Shown piece after piece: positions 25,842 to 34,629 of a DNA stretch of 64,000 nt. A program made the position numbers and the translations under genes. The stretch is from UBA1413 sp964567485 (GTDB taxonomy: Bacteria; Bacteroidota; Bacteroidia; Bacteroidales; Prolixibacteraceae). The notes beneath the pieces were generated by a model. The model was not told where the DNA came from and made no database searches. It saw only the letters and a list, made by a program, of their open reading frames with translations. Within the stretch, counting starts at the first letter, position 1. Each line of letters begins with the position of its first letter. The stretch covers positions 1 to 64,000 of the forward strand of contig CAZMMX010000017.1 in the NCBI GenBank assembly GCA_964567485.1, written 5' to 3'.

Positions 25842-28076
25842 TCAGTCGTTCAGGTTTTCGACGCGGGTGACTTTGTCGATGCCCTTTATTTTTCGCAGTT
25901 CCCTGATCAGGGTAGAGAGGTCTTCGGTATTATGGATATAGAGGAAAAGGTCACCTTCGAAGAGGCCGTCGCGGGTGTCGAATTTGACCGACCGCATATT
26001 GATGCTGTGAAGTTTGGAGATGATGGTAGTGATATCATTGACCAGGCCGATACGGTCGAATCCTGAAAGGTGGAGGCGGCAGAGGTAGGAGAGTTTTTTG
26101 AATTTCATCCATTCTGCGGCGATGATCATATGGGCCTGGCTGGCTGCCAGTCTTTCCACCTTGGGACAGCTTCTTTTATGAATGATCACATGGTCTCCCG
26201 AGCTGATGTAACCGATCACGTCGTCACCGGGGATGGGATTGCAGCATTTGGCCAGGCTGTAGGCGATTTTGTCGGGAGTCTCTTTAAGCAGGAAAGGTTT
26301 CTGCTTGTCGATTTTCGCTGCTGGTTCCCCGTCGGGTTCCTCCTCGAGGATGGTCTCGGCACCCTTTCCTTTGCCCCGGAAAGTGATGTTCCAGTATTTT
26401 ACGAATTTATTCTTGGACTTCAGGGAGAGCACTTTGCCGATGTCGTCGAGCTTGACAATGCCCATTCCAACTTCGGAGTAGAGTTGCTCCTTATTGTTCA
26501 TGTTGTAGTGGTCGACTATTTTTTTGATCGTATTGGCCACCAGAGGAGCATTGTGGTTGCGGATGGCTTCTTCGACCATTTCGCGTCCTCTTTCAAGGTG
26601 GCTGTGGTTTTCATCGCGAAGGGCATCCTTGATTTTGCTGCGGGCTTTGGCCGTGGTGGCATAGGAAAGCCACAGCTGTTGGGGGACCTGGTTTTCGGAG
26701 GTGAGGATTTCCACCTGATCGCCGTTTTGGAGGACATGCCCCGGGTGGACCAGTTTCTGGTTGATCTTGGCCCCGATGCACTTGTTTCCGAGGTTGGTAT
26801 GGATCTCGTAGGCCACGTCGATAACTGTGGAATTCTTGGGGAGTTGGATGGTTTTTCCCTTGGGGGTGAAGACCACGATTTCCGAGGCAAAGAGGTCGAG
26901 TTTGAATTCGTCGAGGAACTCAAAAGCATCATATTCCGAATTGGCAAGGTGGTCGCGGATACGTTCTATCCAACGGTCGAGTTCATTCTCGGTGGTTGCG
27001 GAATCCTTGTACCTGTAATGGGCGGCAAAGCCGTACTCGGCAATCTGATCCATTCTTTCGGTGCGGATCTGCACTTCCACCCATTTCCCCTGGGGCCCCA
27101 TCACGGTCACATGCAACGACTCGTACCCATTGGCCCGGGGCATGGTAATCCAGTCACGTATTCTGTCGGGTTTCGGCGGATAGATGTCGGTGACCAGCGA
27201 GAGCACTTCAAAACACTGCCTCTTTTCGGAAATCCCGGATTTGGCCTTAAGGATAATTCTGATGGCCAGCAGGTCATAGACCTCGTCGAAGGTCACCCCC
27301 TTGGTGTGCATTTTGGTCCAGATCGAGAACATCGATTTCAGCCGGTGGGTCACCGTGCATTCGATACCTTCTCCGGCAAGCCGCTGCCTGATGGGGGTAA
27401 TGAACTCATTGACCAGGTAGTTCCTCTTCTCCTCCTGGTCATGTAGCTGATAGAGCAGGTGGTTGTAATCTTCGGGGTGTTTGAACTTAAAACTGAGTTC
27501 TTCGAGTTCGTTTTTGATGGCATACAGTCCCAGGCGGTGGGCCAGGGGAGCGTAGAGATAGAGGGTTTCCCCCGCTACCTTGAGTTGCTTGAGGGGCTGG
27601 AGCGATTCCAGGGTGCGCATGTTGTGGAGCCTGTCGGCCAGTTTGATCAGGATGACCCTGACATCATCACTCAGGGTCATGATCATTTTCTTCAGGGTCA
27701 GCGCCTGACGCGTGTCCATCTCCCCCGATAGTTTGGTGAGCCCATCGACGATGCGCGAAACGTTCTCGCCGAAGAGGTTGCGGATATCCTCCACGGTATA
27801 GTCGGTATCTTCCACGACGTCGTGAAGAATTGCCGCAATCACCGAGGTGGCTCCCAGTCCCAGGTCACGGGCTACCGTGGTGGCTACGGCAATGGGATGG
27901 ATGATGTAGGGTTCCCCCGATTTCCGCCTGATCCCGTCATGGGCGGTATTGGCGAAAAAAAAGGCTTTGTCGACCTTTTCCATCCGCTCATTATCGAACC
28001 GCTTGACGATTTCTCTTTTCAGGTCGTCATAGCAGTCGTTGATCTGGCGTATTTCCGCTTTTGTAAACAATGACAT
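25842..28076 (-). CDS. RelA/SpoT-type (p)ppGpp synthetase/hydrolase
   Basis: The 744-residue protein carries an HD hydrolase domain (GEPYIIHPIAVA and AAILHDVVEDTDYT, about 50-90), a nucleotidyl transferase domain with RANGYESLHVTVMGPQGKWVEVQIRT split near 320-345, a TGS domain (FTPKGKTIQLPKNSTVIDVAY, about 392-412) and a C-terminal ACT domain (about 672-744). The intact HD motif implies hydrolase activity. I start at 28076; this overlaps gmhB by 50 bases, but removing it would lose the conserved N-terminal helix. The hydrolase/synthetase balance cannot be read from sequence. Confidence 0.94.
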   Translation of the reverse strand: MSLFTKAEIRQINDCYDDLKREIVKRFDNERMEKVDKAFFFANTAHDGIRRKSGEPYIIHPIAVATTVARDLGLGATSVIAAILHDVVEDTDYTVEDIRNLFGENVSRIVDGLTKLSGEMDTRQALTLKKMIMTLSDDVRVILIKLADRLHNMRTLESLQPLKQLKVAGETLYLYAPLAHRLGLYAIKNELEELSFKFKHPEDYNHLLYQLHDQEEKRNYLVNEFITPIRQRLAGEGIECTVTHRLKSMFSIWTKMHTKGVTFDEVYDLLAIRIILKAKSGISEKRQCFEVLSLVTDIYPPKPDRIRDWITMPRANGYESLHVTVMGPQGKWVEVQIRTERMDQIAEYGFAAHYRYKDSATTENELDRWIERIRDHLANSEYDAFEFLDEFKLDLFASEIVVFTPKGKTIQLPKNSTVIDVAYEIHTNLGNKCIGAKINQKLVHPGHVLQNGDQVEILTSENQVPQQLWLSYATTAKARSKIKDALRDENHSHLERGREMVEEAIRNHNAPLVANTIKKIVDHYNMNNKEQLYSEVGMGIVKLDDIGKVLSLKSKNKFVKYWNITFRGKGKGAETILEEEPDGEPAAKIDKQKPFLLKETPDKIAYSLAKCCNPIPGDDVIGYISSGDHVIIHKRSCPKVERLAASQAHMIIAAEWMKFKKLSYLCRLHLSGFDRIGLVNDITTIISKLHSINMRSVKFDTRDGLFEGDLFLYIHNTEDLSTLIRELRKIKGIDKVTRVENLND

Positions 28077-28548
28077 TTTCGAAAGTAACCTTACCTGTTT
28101 CCCTGACCAGCCAGTTGGTGCCAATACCGGCGTTCAAACCGGCTTCTATGTCGCTCATTTTGTCGCCGATAAGAACCGACGCTGCGCGGTCGACATTGTA
28201 TTTCTCCGACAGTCCCAGGATCATTCCCGGCCGGGGCTTCCGGCACGGGCACTCCCCTGAGATGGCGGGGTAGTGCGGGCACCAGACCACTTCTGTGATG
28301 ATAATTCCCTTTTTTCTGAACTGTGCCGTCATCCAGTGGTGAAGCATCACAACGTCCTCTTCGCGGTAGTATCCCCTGGCAATTCCTGCCTGGTTGGACA
28401 CTACAAAAATAAGATATCCTTTGGAGTAAAATTCACCGACCAGTTGAAAAATACCCTCTCTGAATTCAAAATCCTCAATCCTGTAGAGATAGTGTTTTTC
28501 GACATTGATGGTGCCGTCGCGGTCCAGGAATAGGGCTTTTTTTTGCAT
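28027..28548 (-). CDS. gmhB: D,D-heptose 1,7-bisphosphate phosphatase (HAD family)
   Basis: This 173-residue HAD phosphatase has the catalytic motif LFLDRDGTIN (D8, D10), VSNQAGIARG, and the zinc-binding cysteine cluster CPHYPAISGECPCRK (about 98-112), which distinguishes GmhB from other HAD enzymes. It removes the C7 phosphate of heptose bisphosphate during ADP- or GDP-heptose synthesis. The start at 28548 gives MQKKALFLDRDG; the longer frame is unlikely. It lies 7 bases after gmhA, an operon that supplies heptose for surface glycans. Confidence 0.92.
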   Translation of the reverse strand: MQKKALFLDRDGTINVEKHYLYRIEDFEFREGIFQLVGEFYSKGYLIFVVSNQAGIARGYYREEDVVMLHHWMTAQFRKKGIIITEVVWCPHYPAISGECPCRKPRPGMILGLSEKYNVDRAASVLIGDKMSDIEAGLNAGIGTNWLVRETGKVTFENVIVYKSGNTPDQRLL

Positions 28549-28555
28549 GGTTGGG

Positions 28556-29146
28556 TTATGGTGCCGGGGTGACGGGGAAGATCCGGGATTCCACCTCTTC
28601 GCAAATGATGTGTCCCAGCAGCATATGGGCTTCCTGGATCCGTGGGGTGTCGGCCGAGGGAATGCGCAGGATAATATCGGCCAGGGGAAGGAGAAGTCCG
28701 CCACTTTCGCCGGTGAAGGCGATGGTGTGGATTCCCTCCTTTCTGGCATATTCGGCAGCTCTGACGATATTGGCGGAAGTGCCCGAAGTGGAGAGGAGCA
28801 CCAGCACGTCGCCGGGGTGGGCGGCCCCTTCCAGATAACGGGCGTAGGAATAGCTATAGTCGTAATCGTTGGAGACTGCCGTAAGGAAGGGGATGTTGAT
28901 ATTGATGGCTTCGGCGTTCAGGGCTCTGCGATTCAGGTAAAACTTACCCGACAGTTCAGCGGCCAGGTGCTGGGCATCGGCGGCACTTCCTCCGTTTCCG
29001 CAGAAGAGCACCCTTTTCCCTTCACTGAGGGTCCTGATCATCAGGTCAGCCGCCTGGTCAACCTGTTCCATAAGGTGGGCATCCCCGGCCATTTTACTCT
29101 TCAGGGCAATGGATTCCCTGATGGTTTCTGTGGTTTTATTTTGCAT
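28556..29146 (-). CDS. gmhA: Sedoheptulose 7-phosphate isomerase (SIS domain)
   Basis: GmhA isomerises sedoheptulose 7-phosphate to D-glycero-manno-heptose 7-phosphate, the first step to activated heptose. The 196-residue SIS protein has FCGNGGSAADAQHLAAELSG (split near 50-69), TAVSNDYDYS and STSGTSANIVRA, and ends in PRIQEAHMLLGHIICEEVE, all GmhA traits. I take the ATG at 29146; a TTG at 29152 would add two residues. The gene overlaps the preceding GT4 gene slightly. Confidence 0.93.
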   Translation of the reverse strand: MQNKTTETIRESIALKSKMAGDAHLMEQVDQAADLMIRTLSEGKRVLFCGNGGSAADAQHLAAELSGKFYLNRRALNAEAININIPFLTAVSNDYDYSYSYARYLEGAAHPGDVLVLLSTSGTSANIVRAAEYARKEGIHTIAFTGESGGLLLPLADIILRIPSADTPRIQEAHMLLGHIICEEVESRIFPVTPAP

Positions 29147-30278
29147 GGTCAATTTCGTTCATGAGTTCATAGAAAAGGCGGGTAAAGCGGTTCCATGAAA
29201 AACGCTCCCTGTCGGCCGCCACGTTTTTTTCAAATTCCTCCTTTCGGTTTTGGGTGAAAAAACCGGACAGAGCCGAGGCTATCTCCTTAGGATCGGGCGA
29301 ACAAACGTACCCGCAGCGGCCATGGGGGACTATTTCCGCCAGTCCGCCGACATCGGTGACCAACATGGGTTTGCCAAAGTGATAGGCGACCTGGGTGACT
29401 CCGCTTTGGGTGGCGGTTTTATAGGGTTGCACGACAATATCGGCCGCATTGAAAAAGTTTTCCACTTGCTGGTGAGGGATGTAACGGTTGTGGAAGATCA
29501 CCCTGGTTTCCAGTCCCGCCGCGGTCACCTGTTTGAAAAAGGCCTCTTCGTTGGAGTAGAATTCACCGGCAACGATGAGATTCACGGGGAGTTCCCTCAT
29601 TTCGGGATACGCCATGGCATCGATGACCAGGTCCAAACCCTTGTATTCACGCACCAGTCCGAAGAATAGCATGTAGCGGGAATCGCTGCTGAGGTGGAGG
29701 CGTGCAAGAGCTTCCTCGCGGGGAAAGATTTTTCCATAGTGGTCATAGATGGGATGAGGCCCATACCTTCGGGGGATGTTCCTGTCGAAACCGTCGAGGT
29801 CGGCCAGGACGTTTTGCGACATGACCACCATACCCTGGCAGGAATTGATGAACAGGGAAGTAAGCAGCCTGTCGCCGGGTTTTCGTTCGTGAGGGATGAT
29901 GTTGTCGGCCAGGCCGATCACTGTGGTGTGCCGGTTCCGGCGGATGATCCATGCCATCGTGGCCAGCGCAGGCCCCATAAAGGGAATCCAGAACCGGGAA
30001 ATCACCAGGTCGGGTTTCATTTTTTTGATAACCCTGCCGCTCCTGACCCACGAAAGGGGGTTGACCGAGTTGATCAACCTTTTAATGGTCAGCCCTTCAG
30101 GGGGAGGGTCGTCGGTGTATTGGGTTTTCCCGGGAAAGAGAAAACCGGGGTACTGGAGGGTGAAAGTCACCAGGGTCACCTCATGTCCTTCCCTCTGTAA
30201 TTCCAGAGCCAGCCGCTCATTCAATGCAGCAATTCCTCCCCTGTAGGGATGTGCGGGTCCTGTGATGACAATCCTCAT
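29136..30278 (-). CDS. Glycosyltransferase family 4
   Basis: The 380-residue GT-B protein has the N-terminal GPAHPYRGGIAALNERLA loop and the C-terminal donor region with LFFGLVREYKGLDLVIDA, QPYKTATQSGVTQVAYHFGKPMLVTDVGG (near 295-325). The glutamate of the E-x7-E motif is replaced by Q/S-type residues (ATQSGV), as in several GT4s. Position directly ahead of gmhA and gmhB suggests a role in heptose-containing surface glycan assembly, which is inference. Confidence 0.88.
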   Translation of the reverse strand: MRIVITGPAHPYRGGIAALNERLALELQREGHEVTLVTFTLQYPGFLFPGKTQYTDDPPPEGLTIKRLINSVNPLSWVRSGRVIKKMKPDLVISRFWIPFMGPALATMAWIIRRNRHTTVIGLADNIIPHERKPGDRLLTSLFINSCQGMVVMSQNVLADLDGFDRNIPRRYGPHPIYDHYGKIFPREEALARLHLSSDSRYMLFFGLVREYKGLDLVIDAMAYPEMRELPVNLIVAGEFYSNEEAFFKQVTAAGLETRVIFHNRYIPHQQVENFFNAADIVVQPYKTATQSGVTQVAYHFGKPMLVTDVGGLAEIVPHGRCGYVCSPDPKEIASALSGFFTQNRKEEFEKNVAADRERFSWNRFTRLFYELMNEIDHAK

Positions 30279-30325
30279 TTCCGGGTATTCACAATTTGGG
30301 GACTAATGTACCAAATGATTCCCAA

Positions 30326-31261
30326 TCAGGGGAGGTTCCGGCCAATATCTTCGGCGGTGAAGGCCAATTCTTTTTCCACCAGGGGGACGAATTCTCCGGC
30401 CCGTTGCATGTCGAACCACCGTACCGAGGGATCCCTGCGGAACCAGGTGAGTTGTTTGCGGGCATATCGGCGGGTGTTAGATTTGATCTCTTCGATGGCG
30501 GTTTCCCGGGAAGTTTTACCGTCGAAATGGGAGAACCACTCCCTGTATCCCACGGTGTTGAGGGCATTGAGGGAACGCAGCGGATAGAGCCGCCGGGCCT
30601 CCTCCTCCATTCCCCGGTCCACCATGTCATCCACCCTTTGGTTGATTCTGGCGTAGAGCGCCTCCCTCTCCATGTCAAGGCACCAGGTGACGATGCGGAA
30701 CTCTCTTTCTTTCGGGGTGCGGGTAAGTTGTGACGAATAGGGTTTTCCGGTCATCAGGCATATTTCCAAAGCATGAAGAAGGCGCATGTGGTTGTGGAGG
30801 TCTACCTGGTGGTAGTACCCGGGGTCAAGGCGCCTGAGGTCGAAACGGAGACTTTCGATACCTTCCGTCTCATACTGTTTTAAAAGTTTTTCTCTGACTA
30901 CGGGGTCGACCGTGGGAAGGTCGTCGATGCCGCGGCGTACGGCATCGATGTACATCATGGAACCCCCGGTCATTACCACCACCCGGTGGTGGAGGAACAG
31001 CCTGCCGAGCAGCGCCAGGGCTTCTTCTTCGAAACGGCTGGCATTATAATAGTCATGAATTGAGAGGTGGCCGATGAAATAGTGGGGGACTGCGGCCAAT
31101 TGTTCCGCCGATGGCCGGGCGGTGCCGATCTCCATTTCCCTGTACATCTGGCGTGAATCGGCAGAGAGGACCACGCTCCCGAAGTGAAGGGCCGTTTCAA
31201 TGCTCAGCCCGGTTTTACCGATTCCGGTCGGACCAGTGATCACAAGCAGGGTAGGATCCAT
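30326..31261 (-). CDS. miaA: tRNA dimethylallyltransferase MiaA
   Basis: MiaA adds dimethylallyl to N6 of A37 in tRNAs reading UNN codons. The 311-residue protein has the P-loop GPTGIGKT at 10-17, SADSRQMYREMEIGTARP, GGSMMYIDAVRRGIDDLP and a C-terminal NTRRYARKQLTWFRRD region. I use the ATG at 31261 (MDPTLLVITGPTG) because the longer frame adds 52 unlikely residues and crosses a terminator. It heads the long minus-strand run to the GNAT gene. Confidence 0.94.
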   Translation of the reverse strand: MDPTLLVITGPTGIGKTGLSIETALHFGSVVLSADSRQMYREMEIGTARPSAEQLAAVPHYFIGHLSIHDYYNASRFEEEALALLGRLFLHHRVVVMTGGSMMYIDAVRRGIDDLPTVDPVVREKLLKQYETEGIESLRFDLRRLDPGYYHQVDLHNHMRLLHALEICLMTGKPYSSQLTRTPKEREFRIVTWCLDMEREALYARINQRVDDMVDRGMEEEARRLYPLRSLNALNTVGYREWFSHFDGKTSRETAIEEIKSNTRRYARKQLTWFRRDPSVRWFDMQRAGEFVPLVEKELAFTAEDIGRNLP

Positions 31262-31305
31262 TGTCGGGTCATTATTATGGGAGCAAAGATAAGCGTGGTC
31301 GGGGG

Positions 31306-31342
31306 GAAAAAAAACTGTCCGGGGCTTGATCGCCCTGGACAG
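31306..31342 (-). terminator. Intrinsic terminator of the 61-aa gene
   Basis: On the minus strand CTGTCC-AGGGC pairs with GCCCC-GGACAG across a 6-base loop, followed by eight T (complement of 31307-31314). This strong terminator lies 38 bases past the stop of the small gene at 31380-31565 and supports it as a real transcript. Confidence 0.85.
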
Positions 31343-31379
31343 AGAGATAATTTTTCCGGAGGCCGCAGGGGAAGATGTG

Positions 31380-31565
31380 TCAGCGCACCAAATCCTCCAT
31401 TTCTCCGTAAATCTCATAATAGTCAGCCAGGATGCCGTAACCGCCTTCTGTCTCCGGTGCGTTTTTCACCTCGGGCATTTTCTCGGTCATCACCTCATCC
31501 AACACCTCCACGGGAGACTCTCCCAGGAGGAGGCCGATCAAAGGCTCCCTCAGATTCTTTTCCAT
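31380..31565 (-). CDS. Small acidic protein, 61 residues, unknown function
   Basis: The product starts MEKNLREPLIGLLLGES and ends in a tyrosine/glutamate-rich tail (YGILADYYEIYGEMEDLVR). It is acidic with no signal peptide, membrane segment or cysteine. I recognise no family. It is supported by its own terminator and by a TAAATTTG (-7-like) element upstream on the minus strand (complement of 31668-31675). It lies between miaA and the divergent permease gene. Confidence 0.6.
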   Translation of the reverse strand: MEKNLREPLIGLLLGESPVEVLDEVMTEKMPEVKNAPETEGGYGILADYYEIYGEMEDLVR

Positions 31566-31985
31566 AATAGTTCCGGTTAATTCTATAAGCTAGTATTGGT
31601 CACTGATCAAATAGAAACATCCCCTGAATTGATAAATCATAACAAGATGTTTTATCCGGCATCAAATTTATAAAGCTTTTTCGGGAATTGACAACAAATG
31701 AAAAGCGCGCCAGCTGATGGAAGAAGGGTATCGGTAGACTAATTAGCACGGGATATCATCTGAACAATGGATATAATAGGTTAAATATGAACAGATAGAA
31801 GGGGAGTTGTGGGAGGCCGGAAATGAACGGATGGAAAAAATCACGGGAATGGTAAAAAATGTTAAAACTTCAGGAGTGCCGGTAGAGGGGATGTGCACTA
31901 TTTTTTAATCCCTGATCCTGTGCATCTTATTGGGAAAGTAACCTTAACTTTGCAAAAGGGGGAATCCCCTGAAAGGAAAAGAGTG
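31566..31985. other. Divergent intergenic region (small gene / MacB-like permease)
   Basis: These 420 bases hold no further supported gene. Minus-strand TAAATTTG (complement of 31668-31675) and plus-strand TAACTTTG (31945-31952) both match the Bacteroidota -7 box TAnnTTTG; the latter is 34 bases before the permease start. Matching -33 elements are weak. Confidence 0.5.
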
Positions 31986-33233
31986 ATGAAGAGAACCACG
32001 TTTTTTAGGGAGAATATACGTGTTGCGGTTGGTTCGGTACGTTCGAACTTGTTGAGGACGGTCCTGACTGTATTGATCATCGCCGTGGGGATCACTGCCC
32101 TGGTCGGCATTCTGACGGCCATTGATTCCATAGAAAATGCCATAACACGGGAGTTTACCTTTATGGGGGCCAATACTTTCACCATCACCAGCCGGGGAAT
32201 GCGGGCCCAGGTGGGAAACCGACAGTACCGAACCCTGAATCACAGCCATATTTCTTATTATCAGGCTCGCGAATTCAGGGAGAGTTACACCTTTCCGGCA
32301 GAAGTCTCCATATCGGTGCTGGCCACGGGGATGGGAACCCTGCGGTATGGGTCGGTCAGGACCAATCCGAATGTGGAAGTCAGGGGGGTCGATGAGAATT
32401 ATCTGTCTACTGCGGGGTTCGAGGTGGAGAGAGGGCGGAATTTCACTTCCGGAGAGATAACGGGGGCTGAGAATGTAGCCCTGATAGGGGGTCGGGTGGA
32501 GACACTTCTGTTTCCGGGAGGAGAATCGCCCTTGGGTAAGGTGATCAGCATCGGCAGTGGCAGGTACCGGGTGATCGGTGTCCTGAAGTCGCGGAGCGGG
32601 GGAATGGGAATCGGCGGAGACCTGGTCACCTTGTTGCCCTTTACCCATGTGCGGGTCTACTTTTCACGTCCTTCGATGAATTACGATATTCAGGTGAAGC
32701 CTGCCACGGTGGGATTGCTGGAGGCCGCCATTCCCGAGGCCGAGGCCTGCTTCCGCATGGTCAGGGGACTGACGCCGCAGGACGAAACCGACTTCAACAT
32801 CGACAAAAGTGACAATATTGTACGCATTCTGCTCGAAAATATCAAGAACATCACCCTGGTGGCGACCCTGATCGGGATCATCACCTTGTTGGGGGCTGCC
32901 GTGGGACTGATGAACATCATGCTGGTGTCGGTCACGGAGCGTACACGCGAAATAGGCATCCGAAAAGCTATCGGGGCCCAGGCGTCGACCATCAGACAAC
33001 AATTCCTGCTGGAGGCCATCATCATCGGCCAACTGGGGGGAGCCCTGGGTATCGTGATGGGGATCCTCATGGGCAATGGGGTCTCCCTGATGATCGGAAG
33101 CACTTTCATCATTCCCTGGCTCTGGATTTTTCTGGGAGTGGTGCTCTGCTTTCTGGTGGGTATTTTCTCGGGGTATTACCCCGCCACGAAGGCCGCGAGA
33201 CTGGACCCGATCGAGGCCTTGCGTTACGAATAA
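31986..33233 (+). CDS. MacB/FtsX-type ABC transporter permease
   Basis: The 415-residue protein has an N-terminal membrane segment (about 25-46, TVLTVLIIAVGITALVGIL), a MacB-type periplasmic domain (about 55-270, with ITSRGMRAQ) and three C-terminal membrane segments in the FtsX domain (VTERTREIGIRKAIGA near 318-333). It ends in ATKAARLDPIEALRYE, the classic MacB tail. I choose ATG 31986; the longer frame has an unlikely leader. No ATPase gene is adjacent, so its partner is encoded elsewhere. Such permeases power export or outer-membrane lipid/lipoprotein processes; the substrate is unknown. Confidence 0.92.
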   Translation: MKRTTFFRENIRVAVGSVRSNLLRTVLTVLIIAVGITALVGILTAIDSIENAITREFTFMGANTFTITSRGMRAQVGNRQYRTLNHSHISYYQAREFRESYTFPAEVSISVLATGMGTLRYGSVRTNPNVEVRGVDENYLSTAGFEVERGRNFTSGEITGAENVALIGGRVETLLFPGGESPLGKVISIGSGRYRVIGVLKSRSGGMGIGGDLVTLLPFTHVRVYFSRPSMNYDIQVKPATVGLLEAAIPEAEACFRMVRGLTPQDETDFNIDKSDNIVRILLENIKNITLVATLIGIITLLGAAVGLMNIMLVSVTERTREIGIRKAIGAQASTIRQQFLLEAIIIGQLGGALGIVMGILMGNGVSLMIGSTFIIPWLWIFLGVVLCFLVGIFSGYYPATKAARLDPIEALRYE

Positions 33234-33235
33234 AA

Positions 33236-33258
33236 AAAGGGGCGATTCTCGCCCCTTT
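33236..33258. terminator. Bidirectional terminator between permease and gap
   Basis: AAAGGGGCGA and TCGCCCCTTT form a perfect 10-base stem with a TTC loop. It lies between two converging genes. Confidence 0.85.
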
Positions 33259-33281
33259 AATTATGTTCAGTTTATTATTGT

Positions 33282-34289
33282 TTACTTGACTGAATTCATG
33301 TATTCAATGAGTTCCACGAGTTTGGTGGAGTAGCCCCACTCGTTGTCATACCAGGCGACGACTTTCACGAAGTTGTCGTTGAGTCCGATACCGGCGCCGG
33401 CGTCGAAGATAGAGGTGCGGGAATCGCCCAGGAAGTCGGTCGATACCACGGCATCTTCAGTATAGCCGAGGATGCCTTTGAGTTCTCCTTCGGAAGCTTT
33501 TTTCATGGCGGCGCAGACTTCAGCATAGGAAGCCGGTTTTTCGATGCGGCAGGTGAGGTCGACGACCGACACGTTGGGGGTCGGCACGCGGAAGGCCATA
33601 CCGGTCAGTTTACCCTTCAGCGTGGGGATGACCTTGGTGACGGCTTTGGCTGCTCCGGTAGAGGAGGGGATGATGTTCTGCCCGGCACCGCGTCCGCCTC
33701 TCCAGTCTTTCTTCGAAGGACCGTCGACGGTTTTCTGGGTGGCCGTGGTGGCATGGATGGTGGTCATCAATCCCTCGACGATGGTGAAATTGTCGTGCAG
33801 CACCTTGGCGACGGGGGCCAGACAGTTGGTGGTGCAGCTGGCATTGGAGACAAAGTTCATGTCATTGGAATAGGTGGTGTGGTTCACCCCCATGACAAAC
33901 ATCGGGGTGTCGTCTTTCGAAGGAGCCGACATCACCACTTTTTTGGCACCGGCGTCGATATGGCCCTGGGCTTTCACCTTGTCGAGGAAGAGGCCCGTGG
34001 CTTCCACCACATATTCGGCACCCACTTCACCCCATTTCAGCTGGGCGGGATCGGTGCACTGGGTCACCCTGATCTTCTTGCCGTTCACCACCAGCGCGCC
34101 GTCGATAACGTCAACGGTGCCTTTGAACAGACCATGTGTGGAGTCGTACTTCAGCATGTAGGCAATGTAGTCCACATCCAGCAGGTCGTTGATCCCTACC
34201 ACTTCAATGTTTTCTCTGGTCATGGCTACCCGGAAAACCAGTCTTCCGATGCGGCCGAATCCGTTAATACCAATCTTTATTTTTGACAT
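33282..34289 (-). CDS. gap: Glyceraldehyde-3-phosphate dehydrogenase
   Basis: The 335-residue enzyme oxidises glyceraldehyde 3-phosphate in glycolysis. It has GINGFGRIGR (7-16), an acidic D35 in the GINDL segment consistent with NAD preference, and the catalytic SNASCTTNCLAP with C152. Length matches type I GAPDH. It is monocistronic by position. TTACTTTG upstream on the minus strand (complement of about 34360-34370) may belong to its promoter but is a weak match. Confidence 0.96.
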   Translation of the reverse strand: MSKIKIGINGFGRIGRLVFRVAMTRENIEVVGINDLLDVDYIAYMLKYDSTHGLFKGTVDVIDGALVVNGKKIRVTQCTDPAQLKWGEVGAEYVVEATGLFLDKVKAQGHIDAGAKKVVMSAPSKDDTPMFVMGVNHTTYSNDMNFVSNASCTTNCLAPVAKVLHDNFTIVEGLMTTIHATTATQKTVDGPSKKDWRGGRGAGQNIIPSSTGAAKAVTKVIPTLKGKLTGMAFRVPTPNVSVVDLTCRIEKPASYAEVCAAMKKASEGELKGILGYTEDAVVSTDFLGDSRTSIFDAGAGIGLNDNFVKVVAWYDNEWGYSTKLVELIEYMNSVK

Positions 34290-34493
34290 AGCAGCAAATA
34301 ATTTATAATAATTAATAGAATAGTTCTTATCAGTGAACGTATTACATTTATTTCTACAAAGTAAACACTATTTATTGAATTTGTCCCGGTTCAAATCCCC
34401 ACTTTTTCTGCCGGGGAGGGTAAGTTAAGTTAATCTTAAGACGTACAGACTCCTGAGGAGTCCTGAAGATGCAGCACCAGAGGGGTGTAAGGG

Positions 34494-34579
34494 TTTTTTT
34501 GATCCCCAGCCCGTGGCGATCCGGAAATCAGGCCCCCATCGTTGAAGAGTCAGGGCACCCGTTTCGGGGATCAAAAAAA
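34494..34579. repeat. Inverted repeat element with 14-base arms
   Basis: TTTTTTTGATCCCC and GGGGATCAAAAAAA are exact complements separated by 58 bases. Either strand could fold as a long stem-loop, so it may be a structured RNA, an unusual terminator or a small mobile remnant. Its function is not determined. Confidence 0.6.
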
Positions 34580-34588
34580 GGCTCCGAT

Positions 34589-34614
34589 ATACCATAATAT
34601 ATAATATATGGTAT
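34589..34614 (-). terminator. AT-rich hairpin after the 54-aa lipoprotein
   Basis: ATACCATA and TATGGTAT form an 8-base stem with a 10-base loop, starting 16 bases past the lipoprotein stop on the minus strand. A T run follows 9 bases later, inside the arm of the larger inverted repeat. It may act as a terminator; confidence is limited. Confidence 0.45.
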
Positions 34615-34629
34615 GAAAGGGGGCTATGG

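Larger units (their letters stand above)
34290..34629. other. Intergenic region with inverted repeats
   Basis: These 340 bases contain no supported gene. They include a 14-base perfect inverted repeat (34494-34507 / 34566-34579) and an AT-rich hairpin (34589-34614). A 106-residue minus-strand frame across them (34425-34745) overlaps the 54-aa lipoprotein in another frame and looks artefactual. Confidence 0.5.

Noticed and set aside
26070..27446. 458-codon open frame antisense to rel/spoT
   Set aside because: It mirrors the codon structure of a well-supported conserved gene and has no recognisable domain or start signal.
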